Below, in pieces: positions 1 through 12,733 of a DNA stretch of 64,000 nucleotides. The translations under genes and the position numbers were made by a program. The stretch spans positions 31,457,001-31,521,000 of the forward strand of contig NC_088339.1 in NCBI RefSeq assembly GCF_036884655.1, written 5' to 3'. Under the pieces are notes generated by a model. The model was not told the DNA's origin and did not search any database. It saw nothing but the letters and a program-made list of their open reading frames with translations. Origin of the DNA: Musa acuminata AAA Group (lineage: Eukaryota; Streptophyta; Magnoliopsida; Zingiberales; Musaceae). The first letter of the stretch is position 1. Each line of letters opens with the position of its first letter.

Positions 1-171
1 AAGCGGATCGATACATCCGTCGTAATGTAATTTCGAGGATTTACTTCACCATAAAACAATCACAGCATGAAGTTATGGTAACTAAGGCTTGCTACATCAA
101 ATAAAAGCACACCAATATGCATGCTAGCTCTTGAAACTTCACGGCTGTATACTTTGATTGGAATGTTACAG

Positions 172-2632
172 TGATTCCATACGAAGAGGACTCCAGCAAG
201 CCACGTGTAGTAGATGAAGAGCAACCTACGGACTCGAGCGCTGGTGAAGTATGTGCTTCCGGATGAATCATTTTATTTTGCTTGATGGCATGGATATAGT
301 TCATGAGGTCGATAGCATCATTTCTAGTACTTGTCAATAATATTTATTACAAAATCTAAGAGAAGTTTTTTCCTCAAACTAGACAATACAAAGTTTGATC
401 TACCATGTGTTAGAAATTTTTGTAATACGAGTCGGAGTCATTCTGGTTAGGGTTAACGAATTACCCTTTTAGGATATTTCTATTCATCTCACATATGAAT
501 ATGGGTTTTTAAAGTCTTTCACATATTCATAAAGGTTTAAACTTAATATATGTAACTCAATTCTTTCAATCATGAATGAACTATCCTTTTTAAGTCTTTC
601 TCTTCTTTGAAGGGTTCAAACTTCCAGTTCATATATTTTTTAACTTTACGATACGGTTCACACATCGACATCTACCCAGTGGTATGACTCATCTACATTC
701 AGTGGCTGGAATATTATATAATTTTTTTTATAAATCATGAGTTTGAGTCATATTCTAGTTAGGGTTAATGTATATTGGTCATACGTCATACATCAATTCA
801 ATCTAGAAACTTAAAATTTTTATATTATCGATCAAATTTAGTATATGTAATTAGACTCTTTCAATTATTAGTAATATGAGACTATCCTCTTAGCATATTT
901 CTTTTCATCTCATATATGATTTGTCCTTGCTCGAAGATTATTTCCTTCTATTGTTTCTGACGTTGGCGTCTACATGTACGTAATAAGGGAGGTGCAAAAT
1001 ATGTCAAGCGAAAAGTTGTGTCTCTTCTGTCCCCCAAAACGTTTATTTCGAAATTCCCATCTCACTACAGCAGTCTCTTTGACCTGTTGGAATTGATGTT
1101 CATCCCAGGTACTCACTCCTACGAGCTTCTCTATTTACATTTCTTACCTGGATCTTATTGTTGGATGACAGGACTACACTGATTCATGCTTCTGTTGATG
1201 CAGCCAGATGGGTTCATTTGTTGCTTTTCCGCATTCTAAAGCAATGTAAGTCATTGTTCGTGGATGGATGCATGATGTTTAGACCTGTTGTCCTTTTCCA
1301 ATTAATGTTATTGGAATTGCAATGCATCATGCAGTGTTCCCTATGATCGAACGTCTGGAGAAGCAAAAGGAAACCCACAAGGAAACCTTGGAACTGATCG
1401 AGTTCTTAGCCTATCATCCAGAGCACATGGAGTTCTATTCCAAGGGAAGACAAAAAGGCAAGGAGGAAAGTCTTCTTGTTGGAGACATCACCAGTTCTGC
1501 AACAGGACAGTCTCCTCCGTCCACGGACGCTGGTGAAGGCCAAGGAGTAAATGGAGGAGGGAACCGAGATCAAGACTTTGATAGGTTTGCGGAAAAGCTA
1601 TTTATGTATATGTCGCACATGGATGCCAATCACGAAGCAGCAGCAAAAGAGCTCAAGAAGAGCATGAAGGAGTCGATGGAGGAAGTGTCCGGTGAATCCA
1701 CAATTAGAAGATGTGACGAGCCGCCCCTGATCTTGGGTGCACAAATGGGTCTTCCTGAGTTCGTCAGGTCGATCTTGCTAGTATGTCCGCAGGCAGCAGC
1801 ATACCTGGACACCAAGGGGAGAAGCGTTCTCCTGGTGGCTATAGAGAACGGTAACCTAGAGATCGTGGAAACTATACGTGAGATGACGCAGGGGAACTGC
1901 CCCATCCTACCATCCTGCATTTTGCTTCCACCAAAGGCCCTGGTGATGACCAAGCTGCAGTACAGATACAAGATGAACTGATACGGTTTGAGGTCGAGTT
2001 GCTAGCTAATACCTACGTTAATTTTCCTTTTTGGTTCAGCAAATTAATTAGCACTCGCATGATGTGCTAATAGCTACCGAAACGATGCAGAAAAGACAGC
2101 ACAAGAGATGTTTAGTGAGAGTCACAAAGAGATGGCTAAGGCGTGCAAGGAACAACTGGTGGGGATGGGCCAGACATGCTCAGGGCTTCTGGCCGCCGTG
2201 GTGTTCGCGTCGACCTTATCCATCCCCGGCGAGAAGGATCCGGCAACCGGAAACCCGGTCTATTTCGACAGGCTACCTTTTCGGATCTTCTCGCACACGT
2301 TCGTGATTGGGTTGTCAAGCGCCGCTACATCTCTGGTGTTGTTCCTATCCCTCCTCGTCGCGCCTTACAAGGAGCAGCAGTTCCGCCGTGCCATCCCAGT
2401 CAAGTACTTCTTCGCCTGCTTGTCATTTGGGATCGTGCTGCCGGCTTTTCTGGTGGCATTCACCTGCAACATCTACTTGCAAATCTGTGGCGGACAGAGA
2501 TCGGAGTCGAAGGACTTGATTATACTCCTACTGGAGCTCATCGTCTTCCCTTTCGTGTGCACCTATTTTTTTTCCGTCTTTCGGTTCTTTCTGGCGTTGA
2601 CTCAGTTTTTGTCTCTATGCTGTGAGGTGTGA
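172..2632 (+). pseudogene. Gene A: 3' part of an alpha-type ankyrin-PGG gene, broken
   Basis: Exons 3-7 of the cluster gene are recognisable; exons 1-2 lie left of the window. Exon 3 is 172-248, exon 4 1009-1108, exon 5 1204-1245 (42 nt) and exon 6 1335-1992. All keep the AG/GT borders of the sister genes. Exon 6 still encodes the second ankyrin block (ILGAQMGLPEFV, YLDTKGRSVL). It then loses 43 bp between two copies of accatcctg (junction 1909-1917), which shifts the frame and gives a stop at 1979-1981. Exon 7 (from about 2070) lacks its usual first codons (TVR.MVPKELV) and has an in-frame TGA upstream. It still encodes most of the PGG membrane domain, but its C-terminus is frameshifted and a copia LTR begins ten bases after the last stop. 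A pseudogene is the best reading; a truncated ankyrin-only protein is possible. Confidence 0.85.
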
Positions 2633-2641
2633 GTTTTGACA

Positions 2642-3324
2642 TGTTGGGTCCAGCCCATACGTGGGTTTGGACAATTGGGTCTATTGAGCCCAAATCAGTA
2701 AGAGAGAAAGGGCAAAATTGGGCAGCGTGCAGGGTGTGTGTGTGCGCGCACAGTGAGATTACAGCGTCCAGCGGCATGCTGAGAAAAAAGAGGAGAGAGA
2801 AATAGAGAGAGAAAGTAAGGTTTCTGAGTTTTTCTGCTTAAGTTTCGGCCCAAATTTTATGTGGAGAATCCTTGCAGCAAACTCTACAATCCTAACGGCG
2901 TTGATCTGCAGTTTACCCTCTCTAAGGTACTTTCTTACGATATCCACTATGTGAGACCTAGAAATCTTTTTTTGAGGAGATCCATCCTACGTGATGAAGA
3001 TATGCTATCCTTGAGCCAAGATCTATGATCTTGATGTTATTTTGATCCTCTAGTTATTCTAGAGAAGTTCTACTGTAAACCTGTTATCATTATTATTGAT
3101 AGTGGAAGTTTGAGGTGGACTACGGTCCCGTGGTTTTTCCCACATTGGGTTTTTCACGTTAAAAAGATTTGGTCTCACTGTGTGATTGATTTATTGCTCT
3201 ATTGTTTATGCTGTGCTGATTGATATTAGCATTTTGATATCAAGTTGGTATTTTGATGAGGAACCTATTTTGATACACAAAGAGGGAAAAGAATTATTCC
3301 GCATTAACAGGTTTCTTCCCAACA
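2642..3324 (+). repeat. Copia 5' LTR
   Basis: The block starts TGTTGGG and ends CCCAACA, perfect inverted termini. It is followed at once by AGTGGTATCAGAGCA, the usual copia primer-binding site complementary to initiator Met-tRNA. No second LTR is visible downstream, so the right half of the element has been lost. It lies just behind the broken 3' end of gene A. Confidence 0.85.
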
Positions 3325-3779
3325 AGTGGTATCAGAGCAATAAATCAATCTGTTTGGTGCTAGTTTTCTTGTGTGATTGAAATGGAGCAGTCAGATGGTA
3401 TGATTAAATTGAACTCATCAAATTATTCCACTTGGAGGCGTCTGATGGAAGATTTGCTCTATTGCAAAGGTTAGAAAACCTCTTTGCGAAAAAGACAGTG
3501 GGAAATAGAATTTCTCTCCTCAGAAGGCTTGTAAATTTGAAGTATAAAGATGGTGGTAACATTATTGAGCACATAAGCCTATTTCAGAGTCTTGCAAACA
3601 AGTTGGTTGCTATGAAAATGAATATAGATGATGAGATGCAGGGATTATTACTTCTCAGCTCTTTACCAGAAAGTTGGGAAACGTATGTGGTGACTATTTG
3701 TAACTCCACGCCAGAGGGGACTCTAACCATAGATATGATTAAAGACAGTTTCCTAAATGAAGATGCAAGAAGGAAATAA
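3325..3779 (+). pseudogene. Copia gag remnant with primer-binding site
   Basis: After the primer-binding site (3325-3339) an ATG at 3382 opens a typical copia gag start (MEQSDGMIKLNSSNYSTW). It meets a stop at 3472-3474 after an apparent internal deletion. The continuing frame to 3779 is the C-terminal half of a UBN2-type gag domain, with ENLF, LV.LKY.DG, LLLLSSLPESWE and T..MIKDSFLNEDARRK. There is no protease, integrase or RT. The element is dead. Confidence 0.8.
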
Positions 3780-4840
3780 CAGGGTGAATCTATAAACTAC
3801 GTAATAACTATACTTACCATTGTGATATCTCAACATACATAATTTTAAATCAAAATTATAAAAAAATTATAGAATATAGAGGAAGATATCGTCGAAAGTT
3901 AAGTATATGCTCGAGTGATTTATTATAATTTTTAACATCATGACAGTCAAACATCTAATATTTCTTGAAAAAATTAAAATAATTATTATATTAAATAATA
4001 TATATGTGAACTTAAACTTGAGAGTTATTACTTATGTAATAATGTGTTAATCAATCAAGCGTTTGAAACTTGTATTATTACTCGATCCTGTTAATCAAAG
4101 TTGAAGTTGGATGAAAATTAGGAGGACGTCTATTATTAGCAACCTTAAATCAGCTAAAGTGCGCACGACAAAGCGAAGCTTTAATTAACTGTAATTCTTT
4201 TTTTTTTTGTTCTTTTTCAAAGTGAACTACAATTCTTTTCTTTTTCAAAGGGGGAGGGAAAATTATTGAGATGCGTATTCTTCACGCAAACATAAATCAT
4301 CCTAAAAGGAAGGGAAAGAACAAAAGAAAAAGGAAAAGATAGCAATGAAAATGATTAACGCAAGCATGCATGTCTGTTCTTCATTCTCTCACACACCGTC
4401 TCTGTCTTCAAATCGAGATTGTACGTCCATGTCCTCCATCTTTAAGCAGCAGCCACACCATTCCTTTGTGGGGATGGAAGACGACAAGATTTGTCCCAAG
4501 TTTAAAGTTGTGCAACACAGTTCATCCACAATCTAGAGAACTTGATGCGAATAGATGAATGAATGAGATGGATTACTGGGTTGACAAAATTAAACTCGAA
4601 GATCTGGTGGGTGATCGATTAATTCAGTGTTTTTGGCTGCAGGCAATGGGCATTAATGGTTATGATTGTTATTGTTTTATTTCCTTAAACCAGAAGAGGT
4701 GGGTCAGTGGCTATCTGTTGCCACTTTTGAGGTAGGAAGGTACTCAATTGCAGTGCAATCCCACGCTAGCCCACAAGAAGAGGCAAAGCTAATCAACCGA
4801 GATTTGAGGAACGATGGCTTGATCTCCTGCCCATCATCAA
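3780..4840. other. Intergenic, AT-rich, upstream of gene B
   Basis: I see no gene here. The stretch is AT-rich with poly-T and poly-A runs (around 4198-4250) and only short frames with no family signature. Its right end carries the gene B promoter. Confidence 0.6.
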
Positions 4841-4846
4841 TATAAA
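4841..4846 (+). promoter_or_regulatory. TATA box of gene B
   Basis: TATAAA lies 77 bp upstream of the first ATG (4923). That leaves room for a start site near 4870-4880 and a short leader of GGAGGT repeats. Confidence 0.6.
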
Positions 4847-4922
4847 GGGAGGCCTCCAGCAGCAACAGCAGAAGGAGGTGGAGGTGGAGGTGGAGGCGTG
4901 CATACGGTCATCCAGTGGCGCT

Positions 4923-7646
4923 ATGGGAACTCCCAACGGCTTGACCTCTTCCGTGTTTCCGGAAAGTGGGAACGAGCCCTCTTTGGATTTTATTGATGAG
5001 AGCAGAAAAGAGACGAAGGAACCCCCGCACAAGCTCGACCAGCGGTACTTCCGCATGGTGAAGTCTCACATTCGTCATGGAAGGAACGACAAACTCTTGG
5101 ATCTGGTCAAAAGTAATCCCGATCGCAGAGTGAACCTCATGGAAGACACTTTGCTCCACATCGTCATCGCTTGTGGGAAGACCGACCTCGCCAAAAGTCT
5201 CATCGGGCAGATGGGGGCGGTTCACCTCAAGGCCAAAAGTTGGAACGGCGACACACCGCTTCACGTCGCTGCCGCCGTGGGTGACTGCGAGGTGGCCACT
5301 GAGCTGGTCCGCAACAACAAAGAAATCATCAGGGAGCGGAACTTGAAGCTGGAGACGCCGCTGCACAAAGCGGCGCTGTACGGGCAGCGGGACATGTTCT
5401 GGTGCCTCATTGAGGGGGACAACGACTGCTTCAAGGACCGGAGGGAGGATGGAGCCACCGTGCTGCATTGTGCCATCATGGGTAATGCGCCGTGTAAGTT
5501 CAACACCAATAACCCACAGAATACTTGGCGTGACTCTATCGACTTAGCTTCTCATCAAAATTTAGCTTCATGTAGCGCTTGCATTGGAAATTGCAAGGCA
5601 ATATCCAGAGCTGATCACGTCACGGAATGCTGATGCGGTGGCGCCGTTGCAGCTAATGGTGACCATTCCCGGGTTATTCCGAAGTCAGATGGCGCTTGGC
5701 TCCCTTGAATCCTTTCTCTTCAGATGTAAGAGCAATCCCTCCTCTTCAATTTTCATGCTCTTTTCCTTTCGCCACTCTGTTTTCTTTTTTGTTTTTTGGT
5801 TTTGACGGCATATTCCAGTGATTCCTTTGGAAGAGGACTCTCCCAAGACTCGTGATGGAGATGAAGAAGCACCTAAAAGCACGGATGTATGTGTTTCCGA
5901 ATGAATGATTTGACTTCACATGATAGATTGAAGTTATGAGTAATGCTATTCTGACTTTGGTGCACACATGTATGTAATCTCAAGCGAGCGGTCGTCACAG
6001 AAGAAATAGAAGAAGATGACTATGAAGATTTGGAGAGGCCGAGAAGAATTCGTTCAAAATTCCCATCTCAATACAGACCTCTCTTCGACCTATTGGAATT
6101 GATGTACATTCCAGGTACCACTCATTTCTCACGGTTCTGGATCCATTATTGTAATTGGATTACACTGATTTATGCTTTTTATCTATATATGCAGCCAGAT
6201 GGATTCAACTGCTTCTTTTCAACATTTTAATGCAACGTGAGTGACCGTTCCCAAAGATCGACTTGACTGCAGCATTGATTTGTTGGCCTCTTCTGATGTT
6301 ATTGTGATTGCAATGCAATGCATTATGCAGTATCCCCAAGAATCCGACGTCTGGAGGGGATAAAGAGAACCCACAGAGCAGCTTTGCAACTTATCGAGTA
6401 TTTAGTCCACAAAGAAGAATACGTGGATTTCTTCAGCCAGGGAACCGATGGGGTGGCTATAGAAGGTTTTGAACACCCAGCAGAAGCCACTGGCGAACGA
6501 CACCGAGAAAGAGGAGGGCGACGAGATCAGCTGGTCATTGCGTTTGCGGAAAAGTTTTTCAGATTCGCGTCGCACGGCGATGACAGAGTCACAGAAGAGG
6601 AGCTGCGTAAGTGCATGCAGGACGCCATAGGGGCACTGTCGCCTGAGTCTGCTAGATGGAACGAACCACCATTGATCTTGGGAGCCCAAATGGGCCTTCC
6701 CGAGTACGTCAGGACGATCTTAAAGGTGTCTCCACAGGCTGCAACCTACTTGGACACCAAAGGGAGAAGCGTTCTCCAGGTTGCGATCGAGCATGGTAAC
6801 CTGGAGATCGTAGAAACCATACGCGAGATGACCGAGGGGCACAATCCCATTCTGCCGTCCTGGCTACTGTCCTGCGTCGATGGAACCACCGGAGGAACCA
6901 TCCTGCATTTTGCATCGGCGAAAGGCCCTGATACTTACCAAGACGCGATGCAAATGCAAGATGAACTAAGATGGTTTGAGGTCCAGTTGCTAACTTCATT
7001 AACCTTGCTTTGATTCATCTATCGAAAACCTCCTCTGTTTTTGACTGGCACTTGGTTGCAGACGGTGAGACACATGGTTCCTAAAGAACTAGTGAACTAT
7101 CGAAACGAGAGACAGAAGACAGCACAGGAGATATTTACGGAGAGTCACCAAGATATGCTCAAGAACTGCAAGGATCAACTAATGGAGATGGGCAAGACAT
7201 GTTCGAGCCTTGTGGCGGCCGTGGTCTTTGCGTCGAGCTTCTCCATCCCCGGCGAGAAGGATCCAGCAACCGGAAACCCAGTCTACTTCAACAGACTGCC
7301 TTTTAAGATCTTCTCACACGCGTACGTGATTGGGCTGTCAAGCGCCGCTACGTCTCTGGTGTTGTTCTTATCCCTCGTCATATCGCCTTACAAACAGCAG
7401 CAGTTCCGCCGTGCCATCCCGGCCAAATACTTCTTTGCCTGCTTATCATTTGGGGTGGCGCTGATGGCTTTCCTGGTGTCGTTCACCTGCAACATCTTTC
7501 TGCAAATCTATGGCGGGCAGAGATCTGAGAGGAAGGACTTGATTCCGCTCTTGCTCGAGCTCATGGTCTTTCCATTCGTCTGTGTTATCGTGTTGCTCTA
7601 TCGTGGCTCGAGTTTTGGTCCATCTTTTGCTCGCCTTTGGCGTTGA
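4923..7646 (+). CDS. Gene B: ankyrin-repeat PGG-domain membrane protein (alpha), 731 aa
   Basis: Exons: 4923-5493, 5576-5725, 5819-5886, 5985-6114, 6195-6236, 6331-6980, 7062-7646. The sum is 2196 nt and the frame closes exactly. I took the first ATG after the TATA box; the frame is open further up, but only from a GTG. Exon 1 (residues 1-190) holds ankyrin units such as DTLLHIVIACGKTDLA, GDTPLHVAAAVGDCEVA and ETPLHKAALYGQRDMF. Exon 6 holds a second ankyrin block (ILGAQMGLPEYV, TKGRSVLQVAIEHGNLEIV). Exon 7 is the PGG domain with about four membrane helices, the family's Pro-Gly-Gly reading SIPGEKD. ACD6- and ITN1-type members act in salicylate, ROS and stress signalling at membranes, but this copy's role is not shown by sequence. 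Exon 1 ends CCGT|GTAAGT where the sisters have CCGG|GTAA. This is the only intact alpha gene in the window. Confidence 0.88.
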
Positions 7647-8586
7647 GTCAGTAGTTATTGCGATCATTGTCCACACCTTCCAATCTGCAGCATGATGTCG
7701 GGACAGTACGTGATGTGTTGAATTCCGTAACTTTTATCAACGACAAGAATGATTTTGATAAATTGTTAATTGGATTTCTTTATACCACCCAAAAAGGTTT
7801 CTTTTCAGATGCATAATATATAAATGTTGACTACTTGAGATGAAGATTTATGAAATAAATAGCGAAGGTCGCAAGATGTCATGCTAAATAAGTTGTTTTT
7901 AAAATTTGAATGGATAGATATTAATAAAAGAAGTAACCCTTTCAAACAGTATAATATAATTTTATAATTTATAATCGTTGAAAGACCAGAAAAAAGAAGA
8001 ATGCTATAAAAGAAGAAGATGATAAAAAGAGAATTTATGTCTGTTCGATATGCTACCATCACTTGTTATCGTCTGTGATGAGGAGAAGAAGGGACGAAGG
8101 AAAGATATTTAGGTCTATTCGTAGATAGATTTTTTTAAAAATTTTAAAATAAGATGATAAATAAAAAAAAGAAAATGGCAGGTTTGGGAAGAAATTTAAA
8201 GTAGCTTAAATTGAGACGCCTGTTCTTTATGTAAGCTTGACAAACACGAGTGAAAGATAAAGTGAAGTGTGTGCAGTTCTCCTTTTTCTTTTACGATTTA
8301 TTCAAAGACTGCAGCTTAATTTAACAAAAGCCATCGCATTTGCCTATTTTTGCTTTTGTATAGGGAACGAAAGAACAAAGACACGTTGGGGAGAATCGGC
8401 TTTTTGTACTTTAATTCCGTCGGAAGAGTTACCTAACATAGCGATCTATGAAAGCTCGAGTAGAGAATCTGAAGCTATTACCCATTGAGAAGCAAAGCTA
8501 CTCGATCAACTGGTAATGAGGAAGGTGGCGTCTGTCGGTCGATGGGGACCAACTTCATCACCTCGTCTCCTCCTCCCCGTGGCCAT
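7647..8586. other. Intergenic between B and C
   Basis: Holds the 3' flank of B (7647-7830), partly repeated at 49.54-49.62 kb behind the broken B copy. An AT-rich stretch follows. From about 8200 comes the beta-type upstream region, also seen before H (39.4 kb) and I (49.9 kb). No gene seen. Confidence 0.6.
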
Positions 8587-8593
8587 TATATAT
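8587..8593 (+). promoter_or_regulatory. TATA box of gene C
   Basis: TATATAT sits 63 bp before the ATG at 8650. The same block (CCATTATATAT followed by GTGG.CGGTGAGAACG) recurs before H near 39829-39840 and before I near 50241-50248. Confidence 0.6.
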
Positions 8594-8649
8594 TTAGTGG
8601 TTGGTGAGAACGTAGCGAAAGGAGCGGCTCCCTTCGACGTGTTACGGAT

Positions 8650-11565
8650 ATGGCGGCTCCTTCCAGCACCCAAAAGCCGACGCTGGCTGATGATGTAGGC
8701 GCCGGATCAGGGACAAAAGGAGAGAAACAGCCGTCTGGCTCCGGGAAAGGCGCAGGTGATGGTGGATCAGAGGAGCCACCGCATGTCCTGGACGTGGCAC
8801 GCTTCCAACGACTGAACTCGCTCATCCACCGTGAGAACGTGGACGTGAACGAACTCCTGCGTCTAGTGGAGCAGAATAACCACGTGAACCTCATGAACGA
8901 CCCGCTGCTCAGCGTCGTCATCGCCTGCAAGAAGTCCAAGCTCGCCGTCCTCCTCATCGCCAAAATATCATCAAATGACATTCTCGAGGCCTACAACTAC
9001 AACGGCGACACGGCGCTTCACGTGGCTGCAGCCATGGACGACAAAGAAGTGGCCTCGGAGCTGATCCGCAGGGTGCCAGTTCTCGTTCATGTGCGGAACG
9101 GGAAGCAGGAGATACCGCTACATAAGGCGGCCCTATACGGGCAGAGGGACATGTTCTGGCTGCTGGTGGAAAAGAACAGCTCAGCGGAAGCCCGGAGGGA
9201 GGACGGCGCCACCATGCTGCACTGTGCCATCATGGGCAATGCGCCGGGTAACTATCGCTACATCCTCTTTCCCATGTACACAGTTCAACTTCAATTAGCA
9301 TATCGGTACGCCTGCAGTACTCGCCTTGGAGATTGCAAAGGAATATCCATCTCAGATCGAATCCCGGAATGAGCGCGCCCTGACTCCGCTGCAGCTGTTG
9401 GTGACTATTCCAGAGGCATTCCGAAGCCAAGTAGTTCTTGGGGCCCTCGACTCCTTCATCTACGAATGTGAGTGCTACCCTCCTCTACTCCTTTTTCTGT
9501 ACATACAGCAATAATTCTCATCTACGATGAGGCTAAAAAATCAATTAAAATGTGCATAAGAATATTCGTAGAGCTCTTTGGTTTTACATTTCAGGGATTC
9601 CTTTGGAAGAGGACTCGAGTAAAATGAACAAAAGGGATGAAGAGGTGGCACTCAATAGATCTGTATGTGGCTTATGCATGAATGACTTTTTACATGGCAT
9701 TGCTTCGAATCATGAGTGAATCGTTGACGTTTAGCTCTCTGATTCGGTTCTCTCTGTGGCATGCACATGTAATCTCAAGAGCATTGGAGTAGCACAAGAC
9801 GATAACTCACCGAGGGCTTTTCGCTCAAAATTCCCATCAAACTACAGCACTCTCTTTGACCTGTTGGAGTTGACCAACATCCCAGGTACTCGTTCGCTAC
9901 TTGCTAATAACATCCATCGTAAAGTGAAACGTTCTTAATCTATCATGTTACGGTTATTAAATGTAGGATAACATTGATTTGTGCATGCATTTTGTCCTGC
10001 AGCTGGCTGGATTCAGCGATTTGTTTATAACATTATAAGGCAATGTGAGTTAACAGTTCTTACACACCTATACTTTTCTTAGCAAATGATGAATCGCTTA
10101 AAAAAATTAAAATAATTTATGTTAGGTTTTTACGTTACATGATTAATGATAATTGAAATGCATGCATGGGTGCAGTGTCGCCGAGAGTCCAACGTCTGGA
10201 GTGGAAGAAGAAGAACCATACAGAAACTATGCACCTTATCGAATACTTAGCCAAAGAAGGATTCTTCGTGTTCTTTGTGCGTGGAAAAGTTCCCCCCAAA
10301 GTTGCAACAAGTACTTCAGAAGCGCTTGACGACCAATTTGGTAAGCTTGGTCCACCGGAGTCTGTACACGAAGGTGATGCCCAAAAAAAGGATACGGAAG
10401 CCCCAGCTGTAGTGAAAGAGCTCATTGACGGGATGACCGATAAGCTCTACAAATTATTGTCGAAGGAATCGGAAACACCGGTCTCAATTGCAATCAAAGA
10501 GGCGGCTCAGAGTGTGGAGAAAGTGTTCAAGGCACTGTCACCTAGCTCGGAAGAGAGATGGAACGAACCACCCTTGATCTTAGGTGCACAAATGGGCCTT
10601 CATGATTTCGTCCGCAAGATCCTGGAAGTGTGCCCACAGTCAGCAACCTACCTGGACACGAAGGGCAGAAATGTTCTCCAAGTGGCGATAGAATCTGGGA
10701 ACCGAGAGAATGTAGAAACTATCGGTAGGATGACCCAGGGAGACAACCCCATTTTACCATCCTGGTTGTTGTCCAACATCGACTCTAAAACCAGAAACAC
10801 CATCCTGCATTTTGCTTCTGAGACGGTCGGTGATACCGGAGACGATGCAGTCCAAATGCAAGATGAGATACGATGGTTTGAGGTCACGTACTCCCAATGT
10901 TCGATCATATGTCTCATAAGAGAAATATTTGTCATTGTAGAATTCCATGTGATCGTTAATTAATCGTATGCATGCAGATGGTGAAAGAGATGGTGCCTAG
11001 GGAGCTCGTGTACAGTCGAAACGCGGCCGAGAAGACAGCGCGGGAGATCTTTACCGAGAGTCACAAAGAGATGTTTAAGGACTGCAAGAATCGGCTAATG
11101 GAGATGGGCAAGACATGTTCAGGCCTCGTAGCGGCGGTGGTCTTCGCGTCCAGCTTCTCCATCCCGGGCGAGAAGAATTCCAAAACCGGCAACCCTGAGT
11201 ACTTCAACAGGCTACCCTTTAAGGTGTTCACGCATGCGTACGTGATCGGGTTGTCGTGCGCCGCCACGTCTCTGGTGTTGTTCTTGTCCCTCGTCATCTC
11301 GCCTTACAAGGAGCAGCAGTTCCGCCGTGCCATCCCCACCAAGTACTTCTTCGCTTGCTTCTCGTTTGGGTTGGCGCTGACGGCTTTGCTGCTGGCCTTC
11401 ACATGCAACATCTTCCTACAGATATATGGCGGGCAGAAAACACTTACGAGGGACATCCTTCAACTGGTACTGGAGCTTACCGTCTTCCCCACTGTCTGCT
11501 TGGTTGTGCTCCTCTACCGTGGTGCCAATTTTGGTCCGTCTTTTTTCCGTCGTATTTGGTGTTGA
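8650..11565 (+). CDS. Gene C: ankyrin-repeat PGG-domain membrane protein (beta), 752 aa
   Basis: Exons: 8650-9247, 9318-9467, 9595-9662, 9780-9885, 10003-10044, 10176-10882, 10978-11565 (2259 nt, closes in frame). The N-terminus is beta-type: MAAPSSTQK, a Gly/Ser/Glu-rich stretch, then LDVARFQRLNSLIHRENVDVNELL. Ankyrin units follow (DPLLSVVIACKKSKLAVLL, GDTALHVAAAMDDKEVA, EIPLHKAALYGQRDMF). Exon 6 has the long beta insert rich in Lys and Glu (AAQSVEKVFKALSPSSEERWNE) before the second ankyrin block. Exon 7 encodes the PGG domain (SIPGEKN) with hydrophobic segments at AAVVFASSF, VIGLSCAATSLVLFLSLV, FFACFSFGLALTALLLAFTC and LVLELTVFPTVCLVVLLY. Closest relative in the window: gene H. Confidence 0.88.
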
Positions 11566-12733
11566 GTCAATAAGCGTTAATGTCAGGCATACTTCCTCGG
11601 CTTCGTGGTCTGTGCCAGTAGAACTCTTGCGTGTGTTTGTGTGTGGTATTAAATTCTGATAATTCCTGAATTGTACTCGCATTTATTTCGAGACTACTAT
11701 GAATTGGACGTATTTTGACTTTTTTGATTTGAAATTTGACTATGCTAAATATCTTGTGCTCTCGTTTGCAATCATAAAAAATCATAACATATGTGCTTCT
11801 GTTCATCATCCATCATTAACAAAAAACAAAAAAAACAAAAGAAACTCAAATGCCAATAATAGAAACGAAGAAGAAGAACAAACAGAGCAATGGGAAGAGT
11901 TCTGTTTTCTTTCTAATGTGTACCATGCAATTGACAACTGCAGTCCTTGGGTTCTTCTAAATGGGACTGTACTAATCTCAGATCACCCTATTACGAACAA
12001 ATCTCATCTTGAGCATCATAGAAGAGCAGAAGGTCAAACTAAATGAGTAAATCCCTCGCCAGAAACCTATCTGTCGTGACAACTCTACCTTGAGAAACGA
12101 AGTTCTTTGTTATTACTATAATTGAGACGGCAAACGATTCAACGGTTGTTTCGTCATCGACATTTACTATTTTCTTGTTTTCTTTTGGATCGTTTTCATG
12201 TCATTGTCAATATTAATGGTAGTGAGAAATGTTTGGTAGCCTTTCTCTTTCCAACCGTGACATTTATCTTCCAATATTCATCATCATGTCATCATGTTCC
12301 CTTTCGGCGAGTTATCTTATTGTCACTAGACGTGAGACTAAATCGTATCTGAATAATAAAATTCTTTTGGCTCGCCATTAAAGAAATAGACACCTAAAGA
12401 CACCCACTCGAGGATAACGTGATTTGGAGCTACAACAAATGCATGTTGCTGTTGACGACGTCGAGAGCAGAAGATTCAACAAAGAGACGGAAAAAAAGAT
12501 GTTGCCGTAATCCGGGTGGACAACAAGAATCGGAGACTCCCCAATGGGTTCTCAACTCCGTAGACTTGCTATGAATATGATCTACAAAAACCAAGGGGGA
12601 AGGAAGTGTACGACGATGGATGAGAGCCAAAAGGATCAGCTAGTCTGCTTGTTAAGGCAGGCCTTCAGGTTGCTTTAGTTTCGCAGTGGAAATCAGGAGG
12701 CGAAGGCGTACGAACGAGTTGTGCGCACCATAT
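11566..12733. other. Intergenic between C and D
   Basis: 11566-11900 is the 3' flank of C and is repeated, diverged, behind H (42778-43150). From about 12050 starts the gamma-type upstream block (GACAACTCTA..CTTGAGAAA), which recurs before E (17.68-18.26 kb plus 24.33-24.9 kb) and before F (30.24-31.4 kb). A possible TATA (CATATATGG) overlaps the gene D ATG too closely to be convincing. No other gene seen. Confidence 0.6.

Noticed and set aside
2143..2625. 160-codon alternative frame overlapping exon 7 of A, also seen in C, D, E and H (for example 11256-11573)
   Set aside because: Frame +1 shadow of the PGG exon; the PGG frame carries the membrane helices.
4908..5468. 186-codon open frame on the minus strand inside exon 1 of B (similar ones at 12875-13240 and 31552-31917)
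   Set aside because: It mirrors the codons of the ankyrin exon on the other strand and recurs wherever that exon recurs. No domain, no independent start context, no splice logic of its own.
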